Made by a program: the position numbers and the translations under genes
In this document: piece by piece, positions 41,407-49,897 of the stretch
Layout: the number at the start of each line of letters is the position of its first letter
Position numbering within the stretch: the stretch's first letter is position 1
From: Clostridia bacterium
Lineage (GTDB): Bacteria; Bacillota; Clostridia; Christensenellales; CAG-138
DNA length: 64,000 nt
Direction: 5' to 3'
NCBI GenBank assembly: GCA_017541305.1
Contig: JAFXZJ010000025.1
Location: 1 to 64,000 of the forward strand
The notes under the pieces: generated by a model
What the model was told of the DNA's origin: nothing
Seen by the model: the letters and a program-made list of their open reading frames with translations, nothing else
Database searches by the model: none

Positions 41407-44002
41407 TAAAAAGAAATCGTCCGGGGCAAAAAAGAGCCCCGCAAGGAAGCCTGTGAAGGAGCTTGAGGCTTACGTGCCCAAGCGCGCCTCACGCACGACC
41501 GCGGCCGCGCAGAGGAGCAAGGCGCCCGCCAAAAAGGAAACCCGGCGTCCCAAATACGAGCATGCCGACGAGATCGCTGGCGTTATACTGATCGCCCTGG
41601 GCCTTGTGGCCGGGATACTGACCTATTTCAACACCGCCGCGATATTCGAGAGCGTGGTGCGGTTCCTGTTCGGCCTGATGGGCATAGTGCAGTATGCCGT
41701 GCCCGTGCTGCTTGTTGTGATGGGCGTGATGCTGATATTCATGCCCAAGCGCCAGTTCGGCACGGGGCTGATCGTGATGCTGCTGTTTGCGGTATTCTTC
41801 GTGAGCTGCGTGATACACACTCTTGCAAAGCCCATAGGCGAGCTGAGCTTTGGCGAATACCTGAGCAGAAGCTTTGAAATGGGCAGGGCGGGCTCCGGCT
41901 GCGGCTGGCTTGCCGCGATACCCGTTTTCGGGCTCGTAAAGCTCATATCGAGCGCCGGCGCGATAGTCGTTTTCATAGCGTTGGCCCTTGTTTTGATACT
42001 GCTTGCCACTCACGTTTCGATACGCTCCGCGGGGCAGAAGATAGTCGCCAAGGTCGACGCGATGGAGGACCGCCGCAAGGCGCGCCTGATCGACGAGCGC
42101 GTGGGCGACGACACGCCCGTTTTTGCGCGGAGGCCCAAAAAGCCGGATCTCGACGAGGAAGAGCCCCCGATAAGCCGCCGCAAAAAGCACGAGCGCAGGG
42201 AGGAAAAGAAGGCCGAAACGGGGCTTGAGTTCATTCCCAACGAGGGCAAGCTTCCCAAAAAGAAGAAAAAGGACGAGCAGGCGGGGCCGCTTGACGACGA
42301 CAGGCCGCCCTTTGATGGGGAAATAACCGAATACGATCCCTTTGAGACGATCGAGATAGTGCCCGAGGACAATATAACCGGCGAGACCGTTGTGCCCAAG
42401 GTGCCCGCGATAAAGGCCGCCAAGCAGGAGCGTGAAAAGGCCGAGGCCGCAGCCGCGCCCTCAAACGAGGAGGAGCGCGTGAGCGGCGGCGCCGAGGATA
42501 TCGGCGAGCCCGCCGCCGTGGCAGTATATCAGAAGCCGCCCATCACCCTGCTGCGCCAGGCGGACATTTCCGAGACCATTGCCAACGATTCGCCCAAGGA
42601 AAAGGCCAAGCTGCTGCTTGACACGCTGAAGAGCTTCAACATCAACGCCACGCTTTTGAATATCTCCGTCGGCCCCGTCATAACGAGGTTCGAGATACAG
42701 CCCGCTCCCGGCACGAGGGTAAACCGCATCACCGCGCTTTCCAACGACATTGCGCTTGCTCTTGCCGCGCCGAGGGTGCGCATCGAAGCGCCCATACCCG
42801 GCAAGGCGGCCGTGGGCATCGAGATACCCAATAAGGACACCGCGATGGTCAGGCTTCGCGAGGTCATCGACACGAGGGAATTCTATAACGCATCCTCGCC
42901 CCTTACGTTCGCGCTGGGCAAGGACATCGCGGGCAAGCCCGTGTATGCCAACCTTGAGAAGATGCCGCATATGCTCATTGCCGGCGCTACCGGATCGGGC
43001 AAATCGGTCTGCATAAACAGCATTATATTGAGCACGCTCTACAAAGCCTCGCCCGACGAGGTCAGGATGATACTCATCGACCCGAAGGTGGTCGAGCTGT
43101 CGATATTCGCGCCGGTGCCGCACCTTTACTGCCCCGTCGTGACCGATCCCAAGAAGGCCGCCGGCGTGCTGAAATGGGCCTGCAACGAGATGGATCAGCG
43201 CTATTCCAAGATGAGCAAGATCAACGCGCGCGATCTGGCCCGCTATAACGCCCTGCAGGAGAACGAGGCCGACCGCATGCCGCGCCTTATGATAATCATA
43301 GACGAGCTGGCCGACCTTATGATAGTTTCCGCGAAGGACGTTGAGGAATCCATCGCCCGACTCGCTCAGCTTGGCCGCGCCTGCGGCATACACCTGATCG
43401 TGGCCACACAGCGCCCCTCGGTGGACGTCATCACCGGCCTTATCAAGACCAATATCCCCTCGAGGATCGCTTTTGCGGTATCCTCGGCGATAGATTCCCG
43501 CGTTATACTCGACGGCGGCGGAGCCGAAAAGCTCCTTGGCCACGGCGATATGCTGTTCCATCCCAACGGCGCCGCCAAGCCCACAAGGGCGCAGGGCGCT
43601 TACGTGAGCGACGAGGAGGTGGAAAGCATTATGCAGTTCTTCATCGACAATCAGGTGGAGGTGCCCAAGAACAACAGCGTGCTCGAATCGATACCCGATC
43701 TTACCGCCCCCACCGGGCAGGGCAACGGCAAGCAGGAGGACGATCTGCTGCCCGACGCCGTGAGGATCGTGATGGATTCCGGCTCGGCCTCCATATCCAT
43801 GATACAGAGGCGCTTAAGGGTCGGCTACGCAAGGGCCGCAAGGCTTGTCGACATAATGGAACAGCACAAGATAGTGTCCGGCTTTGACGGAAGCAAGCCC
43901 CGCAAGGTGCTGATCGACGAAGCGGGCTATGCCGAGATGTTCGGCGGAGGGTATGCGCCCGCGGGCGCGCCCGACGAGATCGACGGCGGAGACGAAGACT
44001 GA
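41399..44002 (+). CDS. ftsK: DNA translocase FtsK/SpoIIIE
   Basis: 867 residues. The N-terminus is basic, then about four membrane helices (residues 55-205), a charged linker (210-385), and the FtsK alpha/beta motor. The motor has Walker A GATGSGKSVCIN and Walker B MIIIDELADLM, with LATQRPSVDVITG. A C-terminal gamma winged helix follows (about 795-865, ISMIQRRLRVGYARAARLVD), which reads DNA orientation sequences. It pumps chromosome DNA through the division or spore septum. The start overlaps the PBP stop by eight bases. Confidence 0.96.
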   Translation: MTDKKKSSGAKKSPARKPVKELEAYVPKRASRTTAAAQRSKAPAKKETRRPKYEHADEIAGVILIALGLVAGILTYFNTAAIFESVVRFLFGLMGIVQYAVPVLLVVMGVMLIFMPKRQFGTGLIVMLLFAVFFVSCVIHTLAKPIGELSFGEYLSRSFEMGRAGSGCGWLAAIPVFGLVKLISSAGAIVVFIALALVLILLATHVSIRSAGQKIVAKVDAMEDRRKARLIDERVGDDTPVFARRPKKPDLDEEEPPISRRKKHERREEKKAETGLEFIPNEGKLPKKKKKDEQAGPLDDDRPPFDGEITEYDPFETIEIVPEDNITGETVVPKVPAIKAAKQEREKAEAAAAPSNEEERVSGGAEDIGEPAAVAVYQKPPITLLRQADISETIANDSPKEKAKLLLDTLKSFNINATLLNISVGPVITRFEIQPAPGTRVNRITALSNDIALALAAPRVRIEAPIPGKAAVGIEIPNKDTAMVRLREVIDTREFYNASSPLTFALGKDIAGKPVYANLEKMPHMLIAGATGSGKSVCINSIILSTLYKASPDEVRMILIDPKVVELSIFAPVPHLYCPVVTDPKKAAGVLKWACNEMDQRYSKMSKINARDLARYNALQENEADRMPRLMIIIDELADLMIVSAKDVEESIARLAQLGRACGIHLIVATQRPSVDVITGLIKTNIPSRIAFAVSSAIDSRVILDGGGAEKLLGHGDMLFHPNGAAKPTRAQGAYVSDEEVESIMQFFIDNQVEVPKNNSVLESIPDLTAPTGQGNGKQEDDLLPDAVRIVMDSGSASISMIQRRLRVGYARAARLVDIMEQHKIVSGFDGSKPRKVLIDEAGYAEMFGGGYAPAGAPDEIDGGDED

Positions 44003-44059
44003 CCGGATTTGCCCCGCTGCCGCGGCGGCAATATCTTCATTCCGGAATAAGGAGCAAAC

Positions 44060-45370
44060 ATGAATTACAGAGTTGGCATGGTTTCACTTGGGTGCTCGAA
44101 AAACCGTGTGGATTCCGAAGAAATACTGGGCGAGCTCGTTTCTTTCGGGGCGACGCCCGTATCCGATCCGGCGCTTGCCGAGGTAATAATCGTGAACACC
44201 TGCGGCTTTATAGAGAGCGCGAAGACGGATTCGCTCGACGCCGTTTTCGAAATGGCAAAATACAAGGACGAGGGCGACTGCAGGCTCCTTGTCGTGTGCG
44301 GATGCCTTTCCGAGCGGTATTACGACGAGCTTCAGGCGGAGCTGCCCGAGGCGGATCTTTTGTGGGGCGTGAAGGATCACCACGGCCTTGCCGAGGCCAT
44401 TGAGCAGCGCCTGACGGGCGAGATCTCCGCGCCGGTGTGCGGCGCCAAAAGGGTGCTTACCACTCCTCCCTACCGTGCGTATCTGCGTATTGCCGACGGC
44501 TGTGACAACCGCTGCACCTACTGCGCGATACCGCTGATCCGCGGAGGACGCGTGAGCTATCCCATGGAACAGCTGATCGCGGAAGCGCGCGAGCTTGCCG
44601 AGGGCGGCGTGACGGAGCTTACCGTGATCGCGCAGGACACATCGGCCTATGGCGTCGACCTTTACGGGGAGCCGAAGCTTGCCGAGCTTTTGAAGGAGCT
44701 TGCGAAGATAGAGAAGCTGCATTGGGTGCGCCTGCTTTACACCTATCCCAATACGGTCGATGAAAAGCTCATAGACACGATCAGGGACGATCCCAAGCTT
44801 TGCAATTATATCGATATGCCCATACAGCATATCAATGCGGAGCTTTTGACCGCCATGAACCGTCACGGCTCGGCGGAGCATATCAGATACATCACTGACT
44901 ACGTGCGCAGGTCCTCGCCCGATTTCATACTGCGCACCACCGCGATCGTGGGCTTTCCCGGCGAGACCGAGGAGCAGTTCTCGGAGCTGATGGAGTTCTT
45001 CGATTCGCACCCCTATGACCGTCTGGGGGCGTTCACCTATTCGCCCGAGGACGGCACGCCCGCCGCGAAAATGGACGGGCAGATACCCGAAAAGACCAAG
45101 CAGCGCAGGCTTGACCGCCTGATGCGCGCGCAGATGGGCGCTTCGCTCGCCGCCAACAAACGCAGGATCGGCACCGTATGCGAGGTTCTCGTGGACGGGA
45201 TCGAGGGCGGCACCGCCTACTGCCGCTCCTATGCCGAGGCCGCGGAGGTGGACGGCTTCATTAAGGTGAGGCTGCCCGAAGGATGTGCGCCTGCCTGCGG
45301 GGATTATATCTTCGTGCGCATAACGGGCGCCGGAGTTTATGACCTTGAGGCGGAGATCGCGGAAGCATAA
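44060..45370 (+). CDS. rimO: Ribosomal protein S12 methylthiotransferase RimO
   Basis: 436 residues. Adds a methylthio group to an aspartate of S12. The N-terminal MTTase domain has three cysteines for one iron-sulfur cluster (VSLGCSKNRVDSE, VNTCGFIESAK, VVCGCLSERY). The radical SAM core has CDNRCTYCAIPLIRG. A C-terminal TRAM domain (about 370-436) ends the protein. The SLGCSKN and DSE motifs distinguish RimO from MiaB. Fourth in the order PBP, ftsK, rimO, pgsA, pncC, recA, which is common in Firmicutes from ftsK on. Confidence 0.95.
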   Translation: MNYRVGMVSLGCSKNRVDSEEILGELVSFGATPVSDPALAEVIIVNTCGFIESAKTDSLDAVFEMAKYKDEGDCRLLVVCGCLSERYYDELQAELPEADLLWGVKDHHGLAEAIEQRLTGEISAPVCGAKRVLTTPPYRAYLRIADGCDNRCTYCAIPLIRGGRVSYPMEQLIAEARELAEGGVTELTVIAQDTSAYGVDLYGEPKLAELLKELAKIEKLHWVRLLYTYPNTVDEKLIDTIRDDPKLCNYIDMPIQHINAELLTAMNRHGSAEHIRYITDYVRRSSPDFILRTTAIVGFPGETEEQFSELMEFFDSHPYDRLGAFTYSPEDGTPAAKMDGQIPEKTKQRRLDRLMRAQMGASLAANKRRIGTVCEVLVDGIEGGTAYCRSYAEAAEVDGFIKVRLPEGCAPACGDYIFVRITGAGVYDLEAEIAEA

Positions 45371-45431
45371 GCTTTATGACCGACCGTTTAAGAACGGTCA
45401 AAAAATAGTTTTATTGAAAGGAAGTTACGGC

Positions 45432-46022
45432 ATGAATCTTCCCAATAAGCTCACTTTGATAAGGATCGCGGCGATACCCTTCTTTATCGCCTGCTTCTTC
45501 CTGCCGGAGACGGTGCTTTTCAGCGTGTTCGGCGCGGACGTGCTGCTCAAGTACATCATCGCGGCGGTCGTATTCATACTCGCCTACATAACCGACATAA
45601 TGGACGGGCGGATCGCGCGCAAGCGCGGCATCGTGACCGATTTCGGCAAGCTGATGGATCCCATCGCCGATAAGCTTTTGACCGCCTCGTGCATGATAAT
45701 GCTGATCGGGCGCGGGCTGATGAGCTTTTGCGATGAGCTGATGCCCCTTTTCACGATAATCGTGCTTGCAAGGGAATTCCTGGTCAGCGGCATACGTCTT
45801 GTTGCGGCAAGCAAGGGCAGGGTGATCGCCGCGGGCAAGCTGGGCAAGCTGAAGACGCTTTTGCAGAGCATATCGCTGCCCGTGATATTGATCGCGGGGC
45901 CGGTATTCAAGGCGATAGGCGTGCCGATCGATTTCATACTGCTTGCGGCCGCCGTCGTTATGACGATATGGTCGGGGCTTGATTACGCCCTGCGCAACAA
46001 GGAAGTTTTCAAGGCGGAGTGA
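45432..46022 (+). CDS. pgsA: CDP-diacylglycerol-glycerol-3-phosphate 3-phosphatidyltransferase
   Basis: 196 residues from ATG 45432. The CDP-alcohol phosphotransferase motif is complete in DIMDGRIARKRG and DFGKLMDPIADK, supplying the metal aspartates, and about five to six transmembrane helices surround it. It makes phosphatidylglycerophosphate, the first step to phosphatidylglycerol. A small inverted repeat GACCG/CGGTC lies in the 60-base gap after rimO, with an A run instead of T, so it is not a plus-strand terminator. Four bases separate it from pncC. Confidence 0.94.
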   Translation: MNLPNKLTLIRIAAIPFFIACFFLPETVLFSVFGADVLLKYIIAAVVFILAYITDIMDGRIARKRGIVTDFGKLMDPIADKLLTASCMIMLIGRGLMSFCDELMPLFTIIVLAREFLVSGIRLVAASKGRVIAAGKLGKLKTLLQSISLPVILIAGPVFKAIGVPIDFILLAAAVVMTIWSGLDYALRNKEVFKAE

Positions 46023-46025
46023 ACG

Positions 46026-46538
46026 ATGGTATTTTCAAGCGAAGCGGATTTTGCCGCATATGCTTCGGCTTTGGTCGAAAGGATAGGCGAAGCCCTTATT
46101 GAAAAGGGAGCCTCCGCCGCATGCGCGGAGAGCCTTACGGGAGGGCTTTTGGCCTCTGAAATAGTGCGCGTTCCCGGCGTTTCCAAATGGTTCCGCGAGG
46201 GCTGCGTGACCTATTCCGACGCGGCGAAGGAAAACAGGCTGCGGGTCGATCCCGCAGTGATCGAAGCGCACACCGCCGTTTCAAGGCAGACTGCAAAGCT
46301 GATGGCCGAGGGCGAGCTTGAAGCCTCCGGCGCGGATCTGGCCGTGTCAACAACCGGGCTTGCGGGCCCCGGCCGGGATGAGCTGGGACGCCCCGCGGGG
46401 CTTGTATTCATTGGCGGCGCAACCGAAAAAGGCTCCGTCACAAAGGAACTGCGCCTTGCGGGCTCACGGCTTGATATAAGGCGATCGGCCGTGTGCGCGG
46501 CGCTTGAGCTGATGCTGGGTCTGACAAAAAATATTTAA
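46026..46538 (+). CDS. pncC: NMN amidohydrolase PncC (CinA C-terminal domain only)
   Basis: 170 residues. Corresponds to the CinA C-terminal domain that deamidates nicotinamide mononucleotide. CAESLTGGLLASEIVRVPGVS, the GCVTYSDAAKENRL segment, STTGLAGPG and GLVFIGG are typical. The N-terminal MoCF-like domain of full CinA is missing, as in stand-alone PncC proteins. Ordinary gene order before recA. Confidence 0.92.
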   Translation: MVFSSEADFAAYASALVERIGEALIEKGASAACAESLTGGLLASEIVRVPGVSKWFREGCVTYSDAAKENRLRVDPAVIEAHTAVSRQTAKLMAEGELEASGADLAVSTTGLAGPGRDELGRPAGLVFIGGATEKGSVTKELRLAGSRLDIRRSAVCAALELMLGLTKNI

Positions 46539-46544
46539 GAACAC

Positions 46545-46573
46545 TTGTGCGAAATAACGCTTTGTGGTATAAT
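46545..46573 (+). promoter_or_regulatory. recA promoter
   Basis: TTGTGC (46545-46550) and TATAAT (46568-46573) with a 17-bp spacer, seven bases after the pncC stop. No clear clostridial/Bacillus LexA box (GAACnnnnGTTC) is seen around it; only ACACTTGTG and AACGCTTTG are nearby. Confidence 0.75.
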
Positions 46574-46598
46574 AAAGAAAACCTGTTTGGAGGAACAT

Positions 46599-47636
46599 AT
46601 GGATAAGGAAAAAGCATTGGATCTTGCTTTGACGCAGATCGAGAAGGAATTCGGCAAGGGCGCGATAATGCTCATGGGCGACGCGGCGCAGAAGATCCAG
46701 GTCTCCGTCATACCCACCGGCTGCATCGAGCTGGACAACGCGCTGGGCGTGGGAGGCATCCCCCGCGGCAGGATAATCGAGGTGTACGGCCCCGAATCCT
46801 CCGGTAAGACCACTCTTGCGCTCCACATGATCGCCGAGGCGCAGAAGATGGGCGGCATGGCCGTGTTCATAGACGCGGAGCACGCGCTGGATCCCGTTTA
46901 TGCCGCAAAGCTGGGCGTACAGATGAACTCGCTGTACGTCGCACAGCCCGATAACGGCGAGCAGGCGCTGGATATCGCCGATACGCTCGTGCGAAGCGGC
47001 GCGATAGACATAATCGTTATCGATTCGGTAGCCGCGCTGGTTCCCAAGGCGGAGCTTGAGGGCGACATGGGCGATTCGCACGTGGGTCTGCAGGCAAGGC
47101 TTATGAGCCAGGCGCTGCGCAAGCTTGCGGGCATCGTGGGCAAGACCAACTGCTGCGTGGTGTTCATCAACCAGCTGCGTGAAAAGGTGGGCGTTATGTT
47201 CGGCAATCCCGAAACCACCACCGGCGGCAGGGCGCTGAAATTCTTTGCCACCATACGCCTTGACGTGCGCAAGGTGGACGTGCTGAAGCAGGGCGGCGAG
47301 GCCGTGGGCAACCGCGTGCGCATCAAGGTCGTCAAGAACAAGGTCGCTCCGCCCTTCCGCGTGGCCGAGGCCGACCTGATGTATGGCGAAGGCTTCTCAA
47401 GGGAGGGCTCGCTGCTTGATATGGGCGTGGCGAACAAGATAGTTTCAAAGACGGGCGCCTGGTTCTCCTACGGCGATATGCGCATAGGCCAGGGCCGCGA
47501 GAACGCAAGGCAGTTCCTGAAGGATAATCCCGAGGTCGCGGCCGAGCTTGAAGCCAAGCTGCGCGCCATAATGGGCACCGAGGACTGCGTGGTGGAGATG
47601 ATCGACGGTTCCAAGGAGGGCGTCGACGAGGATTGA
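46599..47636 (+). CDS. recA: Recombinase RecA
   Basis: 345 residues from ATG 46599 with SD GGAGG. Walker A is [10 protein letters not shown], Walker [11 protein letters not shown]. The L1 and L2 regions ([34 protein letters not shown]) and the C-terminal domain are complete. No terminator is visible in the 50 bases before the peptide genes at 47687, so read-through into them is possible. Confidence 0.98.
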   Translation: MDKEKALDLALTQIEKEFGKGAIMLMGDAAQKIQVSVIPTGCIELDNALGVGGIPRGRIIEVYGPESSGKTTLALHMIAEAQKMGGMAVFIDAEHALDPVYAAKLGVQMNSLYVAQPDNGEQALDIADTLVRSGAIDIIVIDSVAALVPKAELEGDMGDSHVGLQARLMSQALRKLAGIVGKTNCCVVFINQLREKVGVMFGNPETTTGGRALKFFATIRLDVRKVDVLKQGGEAVGNRVRIKVVKNKVAPPFRVAEADLMYGEGFSREGSLLDMGVANKIVSKTGAWFSYGDMRIGQGRENARQFLKDNPEVAAELEAKLRAIMGTEDCVVEMIDGSKEGVDED

Positions 47637-47686
47637 CGCAACCTTTTCCCCCTCCCATTCGTTATATAGATAAAGGAGGCGATCAT

Positions 47687-48004
47687 ATGAAGGTCACAAA
47701 GCTCAATGAATATGCGCCGGGATATCCCGCAAAAAAGAAGGCCGCGCTTAAAATAGGCACGATCGCCGCGGCGGCCCTGCTTGCGGCTTCCGTCTCGGCG
47801 GGCTGCACCGTGAGCGCTTCGGGATTCCTGCAGGATCCCCCCGCGATTTCGGAGGAGCCCGTTACCCCCGAGCCCACCGAGGAGCTCTGCACCCCCGGCG
47901 AACCCGCCGTGGACGAGAACGGGAATATCATACCCGATGAAACCGAAGCTCCCGTGCTGATGGGCGACGTGCAGATCGCTCCCGACGCCGGGAACGGCGG
48001 CTGA
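47687..48004 (+). CDS. Small leader-bearing peptide A, candidate radical SAM substrate
   Basis: 105 residues, SD AAAGGAGG. The N-terminus MKVTKLNEYAPGYPAK is almost identical to that of the next gene. It is followed by a hydrophobic Ala-rich segment (about 22-37) ending SVSAGC at Cys40. The remainder is Pro/Glu/Thr-rich and acidic, with one further Cys (ELCTPGE) and the segments TEAPVLMGD and DAGNGG at the end. This can be read as a peptide with a conserved leader and a variable core, or as a small lipoprotein with a weak lipobox. I do not recognise the family. Directly upstream of a second copy and a radical SAM/SPASM gene. Confidence 0.7.
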   Translation: MKVTKLNEYAPGYPAKKKAALKIGTIAAAALLAASVSAGCTVSASGFLQDPPAISEEPVTPEPTEELCTPGEPAVDENGNIIPDETEAPVLMGDVQIAPDAGNGG

Positions 48005-48020
48005 TTATTCGGAGGCATTT

Positions 48021-48335
48021 ATGAAGGTCACAAAGCTTGAGGGTTACGCACCCAAATACCCCGCAAAGGGCATAAAGCTCGGCGCGCTTGCCGCCGCTGC
48101 GGCGCTTGCCGTGGGCGCTTCGCTTGGCTGTGTGAACGCAAAGCCCGAGATAATGGGCGATTTCCCCGCGGACACCGAGCTGCCCGAGAACACGCCCGCG
48201 ATCACGCAGGCGCCCGAGACTACGGGACTGATGAATTTTGAGGAGACCCCCGAATGCACCGAGCCGCTCTCCGATGACGGCCCGATAATCGGCGGCGTTC
48301 CCGCCATCTCAGCCGAAGCCACGGAAGCTCCATAA
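48021..48335 (+). CDS. Small leader-bearing peptide B, paralogue of A
   Basis: 104 residues, SD GGAGG. MKVTKLEGYAPKYPAK matches peptide A in 14 of 16 positions. A hydrophobic Ala-rich segment follows, ending ASLGC at Cys37. The tail is acidic and Pro/Thr-rich with IMGDFPADTEL, ETPECTEPLSDD (second Cys) and a final ATEAP. Leader similarity is much higher than tail similarity, as in paired precursor peptides. The stop is seven bases before the radical SAM start, which lacks its own SD, so the enzyme is probably translated by coupling to this gene. Confidence 0.7.
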   Translation: MKVTKLEGYAPKYPAKGIKLGALAAAAALAVGASLGCVNAKPEIMGDFPADTELPENTPAITQAPETTGLMNFEETPECTEPLSDDGPIIGGVPAISAEATEAP

Positions 48336-48342
48336 AAGCACT

Positions 48343-49428
48343 ATGAATTTCACGCTTCATCTTACGGCGGACTGCAATTTTGCCTGCCGCTACTGTTACG
48401 AAACGCACAGGCCCGCCCGCATGGACGAGCGGGTGGCTTTGGCCGCCTGCGATCTTGCGTTTTCGTTCGGACATATCAAAAACGGTTTCTCGCTCTTCGG
48501 CGGGGAACCTTTATTATGCCGCGATCTGATCGAAAAGGTATTCCGCCGCTGTGCGGAGCTCAACGCGCAGCGTAAGGGCGAGCTTGCCTACAAGCTTACG
48601 ACCAACGGCTCGCTGCTCGACGAGGATTTTATAAAGCTCGCAAACGAAAACAACTGCGAGATCGCGCTTTCGCACGACGGGCTTTTGCAGGATGAGCAAA
48701 GGCTCACCCGAGGCGGCGCGGGCACGGCGGAGCTGCTTGAGCCCAAGATCGACCTTCTTTTGAAGCATCAGCCCAACGCGCTGGCCATGATGACCCTTCT
48801 GCCGCGGAACGCGGGGAAACTCTTTGATTCGGTAAAATGGCTGCACCAACGGGGCTTTGCGCGGGTGAACCTGGCCATCGACTACCGCCCGGACGCCGAG
48901 TGGGACGACGATTCCATGGCGGAGCTTGACCGGCAGTATGAGCGCATCGCCCTTTACTGCGCGGAGCATTACGACGAGATCAAGCCCCTGCGCTTCCTGA
49001 ATTTCGAATCGAAGGTTGCGGCGTACATGAACGACCGTCCCTGCATAGAGTGCCGGCTTGGGGTGAAACAGCCCTCGATCGCGCCGGACGGGACCATCTA
49101 CCCCTGCAACCAGTTCCTGAATCTGCCGGAATACGCGATGGGCAGCGTGTTCACCGGCATCGACGCCAAGGCGCAGAAGCGCATCTACCGCGCTTCGCTC
49201 GCGCCCGAAAAAAGCTGCGAGGGCTGTGCGATAGAGAAGCGCTGCCGCCATCACTGCGCCTGCCTGAATTTCAGCATGACGGGCGATATGCACACCGTGC
49301 CCGCCGTGCAGTGCGTGCACGAGCGGTCGGTAATAAAAAACGCCGATCTCATGGCGGGACTGCTGTATGAAAGGAAGAGCGAAAGGTTCATGCGGGCGTA
49401 CGGGGAAACGGCAGTGAACAGTAAATAG
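48343..49428 (+). CDS. Radical SAM/SPASM peptide-modifying enzyme (putative)
   Basis: 361 residues. The radical SAM cluster motif CNFACRYC (12-19, CxxxCxxC) follows HLTADC. SLFGGEPLL is the usual GGE SAM contact, and TTNGSLLDEDFI follows. The C-terminal third is a cysteine-rich SPASM region: CIECRLG, GTIYPCNQ, SCEGCAIEKRCRHHCACLN and AVQCVHERS. It would bind one or two auxiliary iron-sulfur clusters. This architecture is that of ribosomal-peptide maturases and anaerobic sulfatase activators. With no sulfatase here and two peptide genes directly in front, peptide modification (thioether or other crosslink) is the better guess. No clear RRE domain is visible at the N-terminus. A terminator follows. 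Confidence 0.85.
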   Translation: MNFTLHLTADCNFACRYCYETHRPARMDERVALAACDLAFSFGHIKNGFSLFGGEPLLCRDLIEKVFRRCAELNAQRKGELAYKLTTNGSLLDEDFIKLANENNCEIALSHDGLLQDEQRLTRGGAGTAELLEPKIDLLLKHQPNALAMMTLLPRNAGKLFDSVKWLHQRGFARVNLAIDYRPDAEWDDDSMAELDRQYERIALYCAEHYDEIKPLRFLNFESKVAAYMNDRPCIECRLGVKQPSIAPDGTIYPCNQFLNLPEYAMGSVFTGIDAKAQKRIYRASLAPEKSCEGCAIEKRCRHHCACLNFSMTGDMHTVPAVQCVHERSVIKNADLMAGLLYERKSERFMRAYGETAVNSK

Positions 49429-49456
49429 TGAATGATGAATAACAAGCAATAAAGGC

Positions 49457-49484
49457 AAATCTTCCGGAAGGAAGATTTTTTTAT
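49457..49484 (+). terminator. Terminator of the peptide/radical SAM unit
   Basis: AAATCTTCC and GGAAGATTT around a GGAA loop (49457-49478), followed by TTTTATA. Confidence 0.9.
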
Positions 49485-49502
49485 ATAGCGTAACAATGTA
49501 TA

Positions 49503-49531
49503 TTGACAGGCGAGGTATATAATGTTATAAT
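49503..49531 (+). promoter_or_regulatory. Promoter of the PadR gene
   Basis: TTGACA (49503-49508) and TATAAT (49526-49531) with a 17-bp spacer. TATAATGT is repeated in tandem (about 49518-49533), which may be part of a PadR operator. Confidence 0.8.
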
Positions 49532-49552
49532 GTTTGTGACGGAGGTGGTCAA

Positions 49553-49897
49553 ATGCAGATATCGCCTGATGTGATCCGCGGACATACGGATTCGATCATA
49601 TTATCCCGCCTTATTACAGGCGACAGCTACGGTTATGATATTGGTAAATCCATTCGCAGGCTGTCCGATGGTTATATAGACCTCAAGGAGGCGACTCTCT
49701 ATACAGCGTTCAGACGCATGGAGGCAGACGGGCTCATAATATCATATTGGGGTGAGCAGGAAGGCGGCGCGCGCCGAAGGTACTACCGTATTACGGAAAA
49801 AGGCCGCAAGGCATATTGTGCCTACATCGAAGAATGGAAATCGACAAAAACGATACTCGATAGGATCTTTATGATCGGAGGTGATCAAAATGCGTGA
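49553..49897 (+). CDS. PadR-family transcriptional regulator
   Basis: 114 residues, typical for the short PadR group. The winged helix includes SRLITGDSYGYDIGKSIRRL, KEATLYTAFRRMEADGLI and EGGARRRYYRITEKG. PadR proteins of this type usually repress their own operon, with a membrane protein as partner. The next gene starts eight bases before its stop. Confidence 0.93.
   Translation: MQISPDVIRGHTDSIILSRLITGDSYGYDIGKSIRRLSDGYIDLKEATLYTAFRRMEADGLIISYWGEQEGGARRRYYRITEKGRKAYCAYIEEWKSTKTILDRIFMIGGDQNA

Noticed and set aside
45376-45400. Terminator between rimO and pgsA
   Set aside because: The small stem is followed by an A run on the plus strand, the wrong orientation for this operon.
46545-46598. 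LexA box in front of recA
   Set aside because: No GAACnnnnGTTC-like palindrome was found near the promoter.
47639-47686. Promoter directly before peptide A
   Set aside because: TTGACG and TATATA are present, but about 24 bases apart, too far for a usual promoter; read-through from recA is equally possible.
48343-49428. Anaerobic sulfatase-maturating enzyme
   Set aside because: The architecture fits, but no sulfatase is nearby and two paralogous peptide genes are directly upstream and coupled.
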